From Polynucleobacter sp. KF022 (GTDB taxonomy: Bacteria > Pseudomonadota > Gammaproteobacteria > Burkholderiales > Burkholderiaceae), in NCBI RefSeq assembly GCF_027924105.1, contig NZ_AP026972.1:1426001-1490000 (forward strand): a stretch of DNA of 64,000 nucleotides, read 5' to 3'. Below the pieces are notes generated by a model. It was not told where the DNA came from, did not search any database, and saw only the letters and a program-made list of their open reading frames with translations. Made by a program: the position numbers and the translations under genes. Of this stretch, positions 32,713-42,640 are shown piece by piece. How positions within the stretch are numbered: position 1 is the first letter of the stretch; each line of letters opens with the position of its first letter.

Positions 32713-35511
32713 TCCTGCTGCAATGCCATTAATCGCAATATGAATACCCCTTTGCACCCGCTCATCATGCTTACCTGCACGATAGCGCCGAACGAGTTCA
32801 ACTTGCAAGTGGTGAAGTGGATCAATATAAGGGAAGCGATTTCTAATGGATCTTGCTAGGGCTGGATTCTTAGCCAAACGAACCTTCTCGCCAGTTACTA
32901 AATTCAAGGCATCAACTGTTTTGTTCCACTCAGTCTCGATAGCGCCAAAGATTTTCTTGCGCAACTTCACATCAGGAACTAGCTCACTATATCTAGAGGC
33001 CAATGCTAGATCACTCTTGGCCAACGCCATATCCATGTTGGACAATAAAGTTCTAAAGAAAGGCCACTCTTTGTACATCTTTTGCAGTAGGCTCAAAGCA
33101 GCCTTTTTATCAGCGGCCTTGGGTTGATTCAAAAACGCCTGCACTGCAGAGCCAAACCCATACCAACCTGGAAGCGTTAAGCGACACTGACCCCAACTAA
33201 AGCCCCATGGAATAGCTCGCAGATCTTCAATCTTTTGACTGGCTTTGCGACTAGCTGGACGTGAACCAATATTGAGCTTAGCAATCTCCCGGATAGGTGT
33301 GGCATCAAAGAAATACTCTGCAAATCCTGGGGTCTCATACACAAGACCACGATATGCGTCCATGCTTGCTTGCGAGATTTGAGCAGCTGCATCTAAGAAA
33401 GCCTTGCTAGCTTGTTTAGTGGGCTTTAATAAAGTGGCCTCTAAAGTTGCGGCAACCAAGGTCTCAAGATTGCGCCTGCCAATCTCAGGATTGGCATACT
33501 TAGATCCAATCACCTCACCCTGCTCCGTTAAACGAATTTGCCCACGCACCGTTCCCGGAGGTTGCGCCAGGATCGCCTCATAGCTTGGACCACCTCCACG
33601 ACCTACTGTACCGCCCCTGCCATGGAATAGTCGTAATTTCACTCCATGCTTACCTTCCAGAGACTCAAATACCTTAACTAAAGCGAGCTCGGCGCAATAC
33701 AACTCCCAATTGCTGGTAACAATGCCTCCGTCCTTATTGGAGTCTGAGTACCCCAACATAATGTCTTGCTCGCCACCAGAGCGTTTGACTAAATCTAATA
33801 TGCCAGGCAAGTCATAAAACTCTTGCATGATGTGCGCTGCATTGCGTAAATCATCAATTGTTTCAAACAAAGGCACAACGATGAGATCGGCAGTCGCTTT
33901 TTTACCCAGAGTCTCATGTAATAAGCCTACTTCTTTTTGAAGTAATAAGACTTCCAGCAAATCACTAACAGTTTCGGTATGGCTAATGATGTAATGGCGT
34001 ATAGCCTCAGCACCAAATAACTCACGCATTCTCTTTGCCATTTCAAATATGGCGATTTCAGAAATGGAAAATTCTGAATACTTATGCCCAACTACTCGTA
34101 GCGGTCTAGGATCTTTTAATAAAGAGAGTAATAACTTACGCTTTTCGCCCTCTGACAAAGCAGAATAATTACATTCAATCGCGGCAAAATTCAGCAACTC
34201 CGATAGAACTTCTTCGTGCTTATCAGAGCTTTGACGTAAATCCACGGTAGCCAAATGAAATCCGAATACTTCTACCGCGCGAATTAAGCCACGGAGCCTG
34301 CGATTAACCAATGCCTTCGCGCCTTGTGAAACCAATGAAGCCTCAATTGTTTGCAAATCCGTTAGAAATTCTTGTGAAGATTTATAGGGATTTTGAGGTG
34401 CAATCGCATGCCGGGCGGCATCCTGCCCCGTAAGGCTCTTGAGTGCTGCAGCCAGGCGAGCATACATTCCCGTTAAAGCTCTGCGATAAGGTTCATCCTG
34501 ACGATGCTCATTGGTATCGGGTGAGGCATTGGCCAAGTCCTGCATTTTTTTAGTGAACTTCAATAGCAATGCCGAGACTGATAACTCTTTACCTAAATAA
34601 TGCACTTCAGTGAGGTAGTGGCGTAGTGCCAATTCGGCTTGACGGGTGATTGCATATTGCAAAGTATCTGCACTGACATTGGGATTGCCATCGCGATCCC
34701 CACCAATCCACTGCCCCATCTTGAGAAAACTCGCCACCGCTTCCGCACCCAAAGAGTCTTCTAACTGAGCATAGATTTTGGGGATTTCCGAGAGGAACGT
34801 CATCTCATAGTAAGTGAGCGCATTCTCAATCTCATCGGCAACAGTAAGCTTAGTAAAGCGTAATAAACGTGTGTGCCAAAGCTGCAATACCCTAGCTTTA
34901 ATTTGTTCTTCGTTTTGCTTAAGTTCTTCATTAAGCAAAGCATCCTTATTGGGAGTACTTGCTTTAGAAGACTCCTTAATTTGATCTCTTGCTACTAACA
35001 ACTGGGCAATATCACGCTCGGATTCCAAGATGCTGGTTCTTTGTACTTCGGTTGGATGGGCTGTGAGTACCGGAGAGATCAGACTACCCTCAAGCATTTG
35101 AGAGATCGCTTTACTGGTAATGCCTGCGGCATGAAGCTTTTTCATAGCTACCGGAATACTACCGTCCTGATGACTGCCCATTCGCTCATAAGCAACTCTA
35201 CGGCGGATGTAATGCCTATCTTCAGCCAAGTTAGCCAGGTGGCTGAAATAGGTAAAGGCCCTGAGCACTTTCATCGCAGCCTCACTGCTTAAACCTTTCA
35301 GTAATTTTGTTAATTCTTGATTGGCTTTTTGATTGGCATCACGGTGAAAGACCACTGAGAGCTTTCGAACTTGCTCAACCAGGTTATAGACAGCATCGCC
35401 TTCATGCTCTCGGACAATATCACCCAAGATTTTTCCTAGTAGGCGGATGTCATCAGTTAATGGGACTTCCGTATTCTTTAATTCTGAAGCAGATCTCTTG
35501 AGAACTCTCAC
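32695..35511 (-). CDS. ppc: Phosphoenolpyruvate carboxylase
   Basis: A full-length (938 residues) enzyme making oxaloacetate from PEP and bicarbonate. Catalytic His about 152 in LTAHPTEVQRTS, the glycine loop GRGGTVGRGGGPS and the C-terminal RNRFPYIDPLHHLQ end are present. The start is GTG at 35509-35511, overlapping the stop of the FCD-family regulator gene (GTGA), so ppc is translationally coupled to an LldR-like regulator. In most Burkholderiales, as I recall, the housekeeping ppc adjoins hemC; this placement suggests a second or relocated copy. Confidence 0.95.
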   Translation of the reverse strand: MRVLKRSASELKNTEVPLTDDIRLLGKILGDIVREHEGDAVYNLVEQVRKLSVVFHRDANQKANQELTKLLKGLSSEAAMKVLRAFTYFSHLANLAEDRHYIRRRVAYERMGSHQDGSIPVAMKKLHAAGITSKAISQMLEGSLISPVLTAHPTEVQRTSILESERDIAQLLVARDQIKESSKASTPNKDALLNEELKQNEEQIKARVLQLWHTRLLRFTKLTVADEIENALTYYEMTFLSEIPKIYAQLEDSLGAEAVASFLKMGQWIGGDRDGNPNVSADTLQYAITRQAELALRHYLTEVHYLGKELSVSALLLKFTKKMQDLANASPDTNEHRQDEPYRRALTGMYARLAAALKSLTGQDAARHAIAPQNPYKSSQEFLTDLQTIEASLVSQGAKALVNRRLRGLIRAVEVFGFHLATVDLRQSSDKHEEVLSELLNFAAIECNYSALSEGEKRKLLLSLLKDPRPLRVVGHKYSEFSISEIAIFEMAKRMRELFGAEAIRHYIISHTETVSDLLEVLLLQKEVGLLHETLGKKATADLIVVPLFETIDDLRNAAHIMQEFYDLPGILDLVKRSGGEQDIMLGYSDSNKDGGIVTSNWELYCAELALVKVFESLEGKHGVKLRLFHGRGGTVGRGGGPSYEAILAQPPGTVRGQIRLTEQGEVIGSKYANPEIGRRNLETLVAATLEATLLKPTKQASKAFLDAAAQISQASMDAYRGLVYETPGFAEYFFDATPIREIAKLNIGSRPASRKASQKIEDLRAIPWGFSWGQCRLTLPGWYGFGSAVQAFLNQPKAADKKAALSLLQKMYKEWPFFRTLLSNMDMALAKSDLALASRYSELVPDVKLRKKIFGAIETEWNKTVDALNLVTGEKVRLAKNPALARSIRNRFPYIDPLHHLQVELVRRYRAGKHDERVQRGIHIAINGIAAGLRNTG

Positions 35512-36269
35512 TTCACCCCACCCCTTCTACGAATAGCGCTTTGGAAACGCTCATGTTCTTCAGCGCTAGCCTTCATGCTCTTTTTCACATACTTAATATG
35601 CTCCCTAGAAACTTCCAATGCCTTTTCAGGAGATCTGTTTTTAATAGCGGACCATATATCCAAATGCTGCGCCTCTAAGTGCATCCTATCTTTAGGTCTG
35701 GCATTAAGATATTTTAGATTTCGGGTCACATGATTATTAATTAGCTTTAATAAAATTGCACTTAAATGGCCGATCAGGACATTGTGAGAGGCCTCGGCTA
35801 CAGCCTGATGAAATTTCACATCCGCTCCCACCATTTCTATGAGCTCCCCATTAGCATAAGCCTTATTCACCGCGATATAAGCCTGCTCTAAATTATGCAA
35901 ATCAGCATCAGTAGCTCGCGTTGCAGCAAGGTAGGCCGCCTGACCCTCAAGCATGTCGCGAAAATCCAAAATATCATCTTGGATATTGGGATGCTTAAAT
36001 AACATCTCTTGCCAAGAATCAGCAAAAGACGAGTCAAGTTGGTCAGTAACAATCGTTCCCCCACCATGACGTGTATGCAATAAACCTTTGGTAACTAAAG
36101 TTTTAATTGCCTCTCTAATAGTAGGTCTTGAAACACCCATATCTACAGCAAGATCCCTTTCAGAAGGAAGCTGATCACCTGGTTTTAGCGAACCCTCCAA
36201 TATTTGCACCTCAATGACCTTTACCACTTTGTCTGAAATGCGCTCTTTATTGCGAATTAATTGATTCAT
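35508..36269 (-). CDS. FadR/LldR-type GntR regulator (FCD domain)
   Basis: A 253-residue regulator. The N-terminal winged helix is clear (LKPGDQLPSERDLAVDMGVSRPTIREAIKTLVTKGLL); the C-terminal FCD domain has the metal-binding pattern DFRDMLEGQAAYLAA, DVKFHQAVAEASHN and the final HLDIW/HIKYV helices. Placement next to lldD makes lactate or another 2-hydroxy acid the likely effector. Two TGGTATNACCA operators lie in the divergent promoter region, one only 2 bases before its own ATG, implying autoregulation. Confidence 0.88.
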   Translation of the reverse strand: MNQLIRNKERISDKVVKVIEVQILEGSLKPGDQLPSERDLAVDMGVSRPTIREAIKTLVTKGLLHTRHGGGTIVTDQLDSSFADSWQEMLFKHPNIQDDILDFRDMLEGQAAYLAATRATDADLHNLEQAYIAVNKAYANGELIEMVGADVKFHQAVAEASHNVLIGHLSAILLKLINNHVTRNLKYLNARPKDRMHLEAQHLDIWSAIKNRSPEKALEVSREHIKYVKKSMKASAEEHERFQSAIRRRGGVK

Positions 36270-36270
36270 C

Positions 36271-36281
36271 TGGTATGACCA
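36271..36281. promoter_or_regulatory. GntR/FCD operator O1
   Basis: TGGTATGACCA, a perfect match to the PdhR/LldR/GlcC-type operator pattern, immediately upstream of the regulator start codon. Confidence 0.75.
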
Positions 36282-36398
36282 CTTTACGTTTTTATTTCAT
36301 ATTTTGAAATGTTATCTATAATTTAGTATTTAAACCCCTATATTAGGGAATATACCTAGAAATAATCTGTCACATTGTATTCACAATGCATCCTGTTT

Positions 36399-36409
36399 TG
36401 GTATTACCA
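36399..36409. promoter_or_regulatory. GntR/FCD operator O2
   Basis: TGGTATTACCA, 29 bases before the lldD start and 128 bases (centre to centre) from O1, a spacing that would allow looping. Confidence 0.75.
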
Positions 36410-36437
36410 GTTTACCAATTATTAATGAGGATCCATT

Positions 36438-37583
36438 GTGCCAGTTATTACCAATATAGAAGACTTGCGGGTCCTCCACAAAAAACGCACCCCTAAGATG
36501 TTCTATGACTATGCGGACTCTGGATCATGGACCGAGTCCACATATCGCGCCAATGAGTCTGATTTCCAAAAAATTAAGTTGCGCCAACGTGTAGCGGTCA
36601 ATATGACCAACCGCACGACCAAGACAACCATGGTTGGTCAAGAAGTTGCTATGCCGGTTGCGCTGGCACCTACTGGCCTCACTGGAATGCAGCATGCCGA
36701 TGGTGAAATTTTGGCAGCCAAGGCTGCCGAGAAATTTGGCGTGCCATTTTGCCTTTCAACAATGAGTATCTGTTCAATTGAGGATGTGGCTGAGCGCACT
36801 ACTAAGCCATTCTGGTTTCAGCTCTATGTTATGAAGGACCGCGGCTTTATTGAGCGCCTCATTGAGCGCGCTAAAGCGGCAAAATGTTCAGCACTTGTCC
36901 TCACTCTAGATTTACAAATCTTAGGTCAACGCCATAAAGACTTAAAGAATGGTCTCTCAGCTCCACCTAAACTCACCATTGCCAATATGATCAATATGGC
37001 GACTAAGCCACGCTGGTGCATGGGAATGGCAATGACGCCGCGTAGAACATTCCGAAACATTGTTGGTCATGCCACCGGCGTTGGCAACATGTCTTCACTC
37101 TCTTCCTGGACTGCAGAGCAGTTTGATCCAGGCCTTAATTGGGGCGATGTTGAGTGGATTAAAAAACTCTGGGGCGGAAAGCTCATCATCAAAGGCATCC
37201 TTGATGAAGATGATGCACGCTTAGCTGCAAACTCCGGGGCGGATGCATTAATTGTTTCTAACCATGGCGGCCGTCAACTCGATGGCGCAATTTCTAGCAT
37301 TAAGGCATTGCCTGGAATTGTGGATGCAGTTGGCAAAGATATTGAAGTATGGATGGACGGCGGCATACGCTCTGGTCAAGATGTTCTGAAAGCTTGGGCC
37401 TTGGGTGCACGCGGGACAATGATCGGTCGCCCATTCTTGTATGGCTTGGGCGCGATGGGCGAGGCTGGCGTTACCAAGTGCCTAGAGATCATTCACAATG
37501 AACTGGACATCACCATGGCATTTACAGGTCATCGCGATATTCAGAATGTGACTAAAGATATTTTGTATCCAGGAGCTTTTTAG
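36438..37583 (+). CDS. lldD: FMN-dependent 2-hydroxy-acid dehydrogenase (LldD-like)
   Basis: A 381-residue flavoenzyme, membrane-associated in E. coli, that oxidises L-lactate or a similar 2-hydroxy acid to the 2-oxo acid. FYDYADSGSWTESTYRANESDF opens the barrel; FWFQLYVMKDR, ALVLTLDLQILGQRHKDLKNG and the catalytic SNHGGRQLDGA follow, and DGGIRSGQDVLKAWALGA is the phosphate-binding end. Start is GTG with GAGGATCC upstream. First gene of a plus-strand operon with the liv genes and ppsA, under the O1/O2 operators. Confidence 0.9.
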   Translation: MPVITNIEDLRVLHKKRTPKMFYDYADSGSWTESTYRANESDFQKIKLRQRVAVNMTNRTTKTTMVGQEVAMPVALAPTGLTGMQHADGEILAAKAAEKFGVPFCLSTMSICSIEDVAERTTKPFWFQLYVMKDRGFIERLIERAKAAKCSALVLTLDLQILGQRHKDLKNGLSAPPKLTIANMINMATKPRWCMGMAMTPRRTFRNIVGHATGVGNMSSLSSWTAEQFDPGLNWGDVEWIKKLWGGKLIIKGILDEDDARLAANSGADALIVSNHGGRQLDGAISSIKALPGIVDAVGKDIEVWMDGGIRSGQDVLKAWALGARGTMIGRPFLYGLGAMGEAGVTKCLEIIHNELDITMAFTGHRDIQNVTKDILYPGAF

Positions 37584-37694
37584 CCTTGAATACTAATTTA
37601 TTCCTTGTTCATCCTTGGATTGTCTGTTTGCGTCGAGTAAGTTGCAAGGCGCTAACTTTATTTTTTTATTTTTTTATTTTGTTATGGAGACTTT

Positions 37695-38879
37695 ATGAAT
37701 ATTCGTCGTCACATTTTTGCAGTAGCTGCTACTGCAATGCTTTCAACCGGTGCTTACGCTGCCGATATCAAACTTGGTGTTTCAGGACCTTTCACCGGCG
37801 GCTCCGCTTCTATGGGTGTGAGTATGCGTGATGGTGTGCGTCTTGCTGCAAAAGAGATTAATGCTGCTGGTGGTATCAACGGCAACAAAATCGTTTTGGT
37901 TGAGCGCGATGACGAAGCAAAAAATGAGCGTGGCGTACAAATTGCACAAGAGTTGATCAATAACGAAAAAGTAGTTGCTACTTTGGGTTATATCAACACT
38001 GGTGTTGCATTGGCTTCCCAGCGTTTCTATCAAGATGCCAAGATTCCAGTAATGAACAACGTTGCTACTGGTTCTATCTTGACTAAGCAATTCCCTAACG
38101 CACCAGAAAACTATGTTTTCCGTAATGCTGCCCCTGACAATATTCAAGCACCATTGATCGCTAAGGAAGCGGTTGAAAAGCGTGGCTTGAAGAAAATCGC
38201 GATTTTGGCTGACTCTACAAACTACGGTCAGTTGGGTCGTGAAGACTTAGAGAAGGCATTGAAGGGCTATGGCTTAACACCAGTAGCAGTTGAGAAATTC
38301 AACATTGGTGACGTTGATATGACTTCACAATTGCTCAAAGCAAAAAATGCTGGCGCTGAAGTGATTTTGACTTACGCAATCGGACCTGAGTTGGCGCAAA
38401 TCGCTAACGGTATGGCGAAGTTGGGTTGGAAAAAGCCAATGATCGGTTCATGGACATTGTCTATGGCCAGCTTTATTGATACAGCCGGTAAGAATGGTAA
38501 CGGCGCAACAATGCCACAAACTTATATTCAATCTCCATCTACAACAGCTAAGCGTAAAGCCTTCCAAGAGGCTTACTTAAAAGAGTTCAAGCCAAAGAAC
38601 AACAACATCGCATCTCCAGTTTCTGCAGCACAAGGATATGACTCTGTTTACCTCTTGGCAGCCGCTATCAAGCAAGCTAACAGTACAGAGGGACCAAAGA
38701 TTGTTGCAGCATTGCAAGATCTGAAGACTCCAGTTGATGGTGTTGTGATTACTTACAACAAGCCATTTACAGCAACAGATCACGAAGCCATCAAAGCCAA
38801 GGACGTAGTGATGGGCGTAGTTGAGAACGGACGCGTTGAGTTCTTGAACGCTGAGGATGCTAAGCCTAAGAAGAAGTAA
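37695..38879 (+). CDS. livK: Liv-type ABC transporter substrate-binding protein
   Basis: A 394-residue periplasmic binding protein. The signal peptide ends STGAYA-ADI, and the mature protein begins IKLGVSGPFTGGSASMGV, the family start. RDDEAKNERGVQIAQELI and the C-terminal VDGVVITYNKPFT are Peripla_BP_6 blocks. It belongs to the branched-chain amino-acid family, but members bind many substrates including organic acids; its place after lldD makes a hydroxy acid possible. A hairpin-rich gap of 140 bases before the permease probably raises its expression over the rest. Confidence 0.88.
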   Translation: MNIRRHIFAVAATAMLSTGAYAADIKLGVSGPFTGGSASMGVSMRDGVRLAAKEINAAGGINGNKIVLVERDDEAKNERGVQIAQELINNEKVVATLGYINTGVALASQRFYQDAKIPVMNNVATGSILTKQFPNAPENYVFRNAAPDNIQAPLIAKEAVEKRGLKKIAILADSTNYGQLGREDLEKALKGYGLTPVAVEKFNIGDVDMTSQLLKAKNAGAEVILTYAIGPELAQIANGMAKLGWKKPMIGSWTLSMASFIDTAGKNGNGATMPQTYIQSPSTTAKRKAFQEAYLKEFKPKNNNIASPVSAAQGYDSVYLLAAAIKQANSTEGPKIVAALQDLKTPVDGVVITYNKPFTATDHEAIKAKDVVMGVVENGRVEFLNAEDAKPKKK

Positions 38880-38899
38880 TTACCTCGAGGTCGCAGTGC

Positions 38900-38927
38900 T
38901 TAATAATTCAATATTTTGCACTGCAGC
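38900..38927 (+). promoter_or_regulatory. Inverted repeat after livK
   Basis: GCAGTGC and GCACTGC arms separated by an AT-rich loop, 20 bases after the livK stop; likely a 3'-stabilising or attenuating structure favouring the binding protein. A weaker GC-rich hairpin (GTCGCC...GGCG) lies just downstream near 38945-38965. Confidence 0.4.
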
Positions 38928-39020
38928 AATTGATAAAACAGAGCGTCGCCCAAAAAGCGGCGTTTATTGTGATATTTAAACCGTCAATAAAACAGTATTA
39001 AGAATATTTAGGCCAATAAC

Positions 39021-39899
39021 ATGGACATGTTTGCACAAATCCTTTCGAGCGGTATCGCGGTGGGGATGATCTATGCTGTTATCGCATTTGGATTTCAGCT
39101 AACTTTTGCCACATCTGGCACATTAAACTTCGGTCAAGGTGAAGCCTTGATGCTAGGCGCTCTGGTAGGTTTAACCTGCGTAGATACGTTTGGTATGAAC
39201 TACTGGGTCATGATTCCTATAGTTTGCTTATTCGGCATGATTCAGGGTAGTTTCGTCGAACTCATCGGCGTACGCCCTGCAATCAAAATTAAATCTGAGT
39301 TTGGTTGGATTATGTCTACGATTGCACTCGGTATTATTTTCAAGAACGTTGCTGAAAATATTTGGGGTCGCGATGCATTGCCATTCCCAGCACCATTGCC
39401 AATGGAGCCAATGAATTTTTTGGGCGCAAGTATTTTGCCAATGGAAATTTTGGTGGTAGTTGGCGCTTTACTCATGATGTTGTTGGTGGAGTTCTTCAAT
39501 CGCAAAACGATTTACGGAAAAGCAGTTGTTGCAACTGCAAACGATCGCGATGCAGCTGGCCTAATGGGCATCAACACCAGTATGGTGATTACCTTCTCTT
39601 ATGCACTTTCTTCTTTGACTGCAGCGTTTGCTGGTGTGTTGATTGCACCATTGACGCTGACTGGCGCAACTATGGGTGGCGCGCTGGGATTGAAGGCATT
39701 TGCTGTGGCAATTATTGGCGGCTTGTCTAGCGGCATGGGCATTATCGTGGGTGGTCTGATTTTGGGTATTGTCGAAACAGCTACCGGCTTTTATGTCTCT
39801 ACTGGTTACAAAGATGTTCCAGGCTTGATTTTGTTATTGCTTGTATTGGCATACAAACCATCCGGTCTATTCGGCAAATCTGCAATTAAGAAAGTTTAA
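39021..39899 (+). CDS. livH: Liv-type ABC transporter permease LivH
   Basis: A 292-residue inner-membrane permease with about eight hydrophobic segments; FATSGTLNFGQGEALMLGAL is the LivH signature and AVAIIGGLSSGMGIIVGG the cytoplasmic coupling region. Its TAA stop overlaps the ATG of the next gene (TAATG), coupling translation. Confidence 0.9.
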   Translation: MDMFAQILSSGIAVGMIYAVIAFGFQLTFATSGTLNFGQGEALMLGALVGLTCVDTFGMNYWVMIPIVCLFGMIQGSFVELIGVRPAIKIKSEFGWIMSTIALGIIFKNVAENIWGRDALPFPAPLPMEPMNFLGASILPMEILVVVGALLMMLLVEFFNRKTIYGKAVVATANDRDAAGLMGINTSMVITFSYALSSLTAAFAGVLIAPLTLTGATMGGALGLKAFAVAIIGGLSSGMGIIVGGLILGIVETATGFYVSTGYKDVPGLILLLLVLAYKPSGLFGKSAIKKV

Positions 39900-41827
39900 T
39901 GATGAAGAAGTCTCTAATACCGCTATTAATTGCGATTGCGGCACTCTTTTGTTTGCCGTTGTTTGTCCATAACCCTTATTACATTCACTTAGTTGAAACC
40001 ATCCTCATCTACACCATCTTGTTATATGGTTTAGATATCGTGGTGGGTTATGTTGGTCAGGTTTCCTTAGGTCACGCAGCTCTGTTTGGTATCGGTTCAT
40101 ACACCGCTGGTGTTTTGTACTTTCATTTCGGTTGGACGATTTGGGGAACTCTACCTGCATCTATCATCGTGACCTCCATCTTCGGCGGCATCTTGGCATT
40201 GCCAGCCCTGAAAGTAATTGGGCCGTATTTGGCGATGGTGACCTTGGCTTTCGGAACCATTGCGCAGATTCTCATTAACGAGATGACTTGGTTGACTGAA
40301 GGCCCATTGGGTATCAAGATTCCAAAGCCTGATTTAATGGGCGTACCAATGACCAAGGCAGAATACTTCTGGTTGGTTGGCGTCATCTTGATCATTTCCA
40401 TGATCGTTGTAGACCGTTTTGTGAAGTCACAAATTGGTCGCGCCTTTGAGGCCCTGCGTGATAGCCCAATTGCCTGTGACTGTATGGGCGTTTCCGTATA
40501 TCGTTTTAAGGTGATCGCATTCGTAATCAGCGCTGGCTTTGCTGGTTTAGCTGGTTGTTTGTATGCGTACTCAGAGCAATACATTTCACCAAATACTTAC
40601 AACAACGAACTCGCTGTTTTGTTCTTGCTCGGTATCATCATGGGTGGACGTAAGTCTCGCCTCGGCGCCTTGATTGGTGCAGCCATCATCGTGTTGTTGC
40701 CTAAGCTCTTGGACGACATCAACTTGTTCCGTATCGTTGCTTCGATCATTGCAGTTGTAGTGCTGGTTGGTGCTGGTATGGCCTTATCCAAGAAGACAAC
40801 TACACCGCGTCGCGTTGCTGTACCTATCGCTGGCGTAGTGGGCTTAGCAGCATTCTCATTCTGGCTCAATACGATTTCCGACTGGCGCTTGAGTATTTTC
40901 GGCTTCATGATTTTGTTGGTGGTGTACTACTTGCAAAACGGTATCGTTGGCTTTGTGAAGAGCTTCTATCAGTCAATCGTTGGCAAAGCTAAAACTACCC
41001 GTGGTGGTGATGCTGAAGCGGTGGATGACTCTATCAGCTTCATTAGCAATGTATCCAGCGCAAATGCTGGTGCTGAGCTCCTGAAGGTTGACTCTGTATT
41101 GATGCAGTTCGGCGGCCTCAAGGCATTAAACAATGTGGATTTGAGCATCAAGCGCGGCACTATTCATGGCTTGATCGGTCCTAACGGTTCCGGTAAGAGC
41201 ACGATGATGAACGTGTTGACGGGTATTTATGTGCCTACAGCTGGTAACGTCTTGTACGCTGGTGAAAGCGTTGTTGGTAAGACATCTTCCGACATCGCCT
41301 TATCTGGTATTGCACGTACCTTCCAAAACGTTCAGCTTTTCGGTGAAATGACTGCCATCCAAAATATTTTGGTTGGTTTGCATCACACCTTCAAGTCAAA
41401 CATGGTGGAAATTGCTTTGAATCTGCCACGCTACAAGCGTGAAGAGGCTGAAGCTCATGCTCGTGCAATGGCGCTCCTCAAGTTCGTTGGTTTGGATGAC
41501 TTGGCTAATGAAGAGGCGCGTAACTTGCCATACGGTAAGCAGCGCTTACTCGAGATTGCCCGCGCCTTGGCATTGGATCCTGAGTTGCTCTTGTTGGATG
41601 AGCCAGCAGCAGGCTTGACAGCTCCTGACATTAAAGAACTCTTGCGCATTATTCGTAAGATCCGCGATAGCGGTATTACCTTCATCCTGATTGAGCATCA
41701 CATGGATGTGGTGATGTCAGTTTGCGATACCGTTTCTGTATTGGACTTCGGTCAGAAGATTGCAGAAGGTAAACCAGCTGAAGTTCAGGCAGACGAGAAG
41801 GTGATTCATGCCTACTTGGGTACTTAA
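39899..41827 (+). CDS. LivM permease - LivG ATPase fusion
   Basis: A 642-residue fusion. Residues about 1-345 are a LivM permease (YVGQVSLGHAALFGIGSYTAG; EALRDSPIACDCMGV); after a linker of about 50 residues the LivG ATPase begins (LLKVDSVLMQFGGLKALN), with Walker A GPNGSGKST, signature LPYGKQRLLEIARAL and Walker B LLLLDEPAAGL. Fusions of this kind occur in other Burkholderiales and fix a 1:1 permease:ATPase ratio. It pairs with LivH and LivF. Confidence 0.9.
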   Translation: MMKKSLIPLLIAIAALFCLPLFVHNPYYIHLVETILIYTILLYGLDIVVGYVGQVSLGHAALFGIGSYTAGVLYFHFGWTIWGTLPASIIVTSIFGGILALPALKVIGPYLAMVTLAFGTIAQILINEMTWLTEGPLGIKIPKPDLMGVPMTKAEYFWLVGVILIISMIVVDRFVKSQIGRAFEALRDSPIACDCMGVSVYRFKVIAFVISAGFAGLAGCLYAYSEQYISPNTYNNELAVLFLLGIIMGGRKSRLGALIGAAIIVLLPKLLDDINLFRIVASIIAVVVLVGAGMALSKKTTTPRRVAVPIAGVVGLAAFSFWLNTISDWRLSIFGFMILLVVYYLQNGIVGFVKSFYQSIVGKAKTTRGGDAEAVDDSISFISNVSSANAGAELLKVDSVLMQFGGLKALNNVDLSIKRGTIHGLIGPNGSGKSTMMNVLTGIYVPTAGNVLYAGESVVGKTSSDIALSGIARTFQNVQLFGEMTAIQNILVGLHHTFKSNMVEIALNLPRYKREEAEAHARAMALLKFVGLDDLANEEARNLPYGKQRLLEIARALALDPELLLLDEPAAGLTAPDIKELLRIIRKIRDSGITFILIEHHMDVVMSVCDTVSVLDFGQKIAEGKPAEVQADEKVIHAYLGT

Positions 41828-41857
41828 TCACTAGAACATATTGAATCGGTAAATACC

Positions 41858-42586
41858 ATGTTATCTATTAAGAATCTTGAAGCAGGCTACGGCAAAGTCA
41901 AAGTCCTCCACGGCATCAATATTGATGTTCCAAAAGGACAAGTGATTACTTTGATTGGCTCAAACGGCGCCGGCAAAACAACAACCATGCGCGCTATTAC
42001 TGGCATGATCAAGCCAACGGCTGGTGAAGTCACTCTAGGCGGTGAAAAAATTGATGGTTACGACTCTCATAAAATCGCTCGCTTAGGTTTGGCTCATAGC
42101 CCTGAAGGTCGTCGCGTATTTACGACTATGTCAGTTACCGACAATTTATTGTTGGGCGCATTTCCACGCTTTACAGGCAGCCGTCCCAAAGGCGATATTA
42201 AGAATGACCTCGAGAAGTCTCTCGAAATGTTCCCGCGTCTTAAAGAGCGTCGCAATCAATTGGCCGGTACTTTGTCTGGCGGCGAGCAACAAATGTTAGC
42301 GATGGCCCGTGCTGTGATGTTGAACCCAGAGATCATTCTCTTGGATGAGCCATCTATGGGTCTTGCACCAATCTTGGTTGAAGAAGTATTTAAGATCATC
42401 TCCAACTTGAAATCACAAGGCGTTACTATGTTGCTGGTTGAGCAGTTTGCTGCGGCGGCTTTGAACGTTGCTGACTATGGCTATGTTCTTGAGAATGGCA
42501 AGATTGCTACTCACGGACCAGCTGCGAAGCTTAAAGATGATCCTGCTGTGAAAGCTGCTTACTTGGGTGGCGCAGGCGGTCATTAA
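41858..42586 (+). CDS. livF: Liv-type ABC transporter ATPase LivF
   Basis: A 242-residue ATPase: Walker A GSNGAGKTT, the LivF-type HSPEGRRVFTTMSVTDNLLLGA, signature LSGGEQQMLAMARA and Walker B IILLDEPSMGLAP. The second ATP-binding subunit of the importer, 30 bases after the fusion gene. Confidence 0.92.
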   Translation: MLSIKNLEAGYGKVKVLHGINIDVPKGQVITLIGSNGAGKTTTMRAITGMIKPTAGEVTLGGEKIDGYDSHKIARLGLAHSPEGRRVFTTMSVTDNLLLGAFPRFTGSRPKGDIKNDLEKSLEMFPRLKERRNQLAGTLSGGEQQMLAMARAVMLNPEIILLDEPSMGLAPILVEEVFKIISNLKSQGVTMLLVEQFAAAALNVADYGYVLENGKIATHGPAAKLKDDPAVKAAYLGGAGGH

Positions 42587-42640
42587 TGGTTGGTTGTTTA
42601 TATCCGCTACACCAATTTCCTTATCTTTAAAGAGTATTTT

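Noticed and set aside
40123..41685. Several long antisense frames across the liv genes
   Set aside because: They are shadows of highly biased codon use in livM-livG and show no family features.
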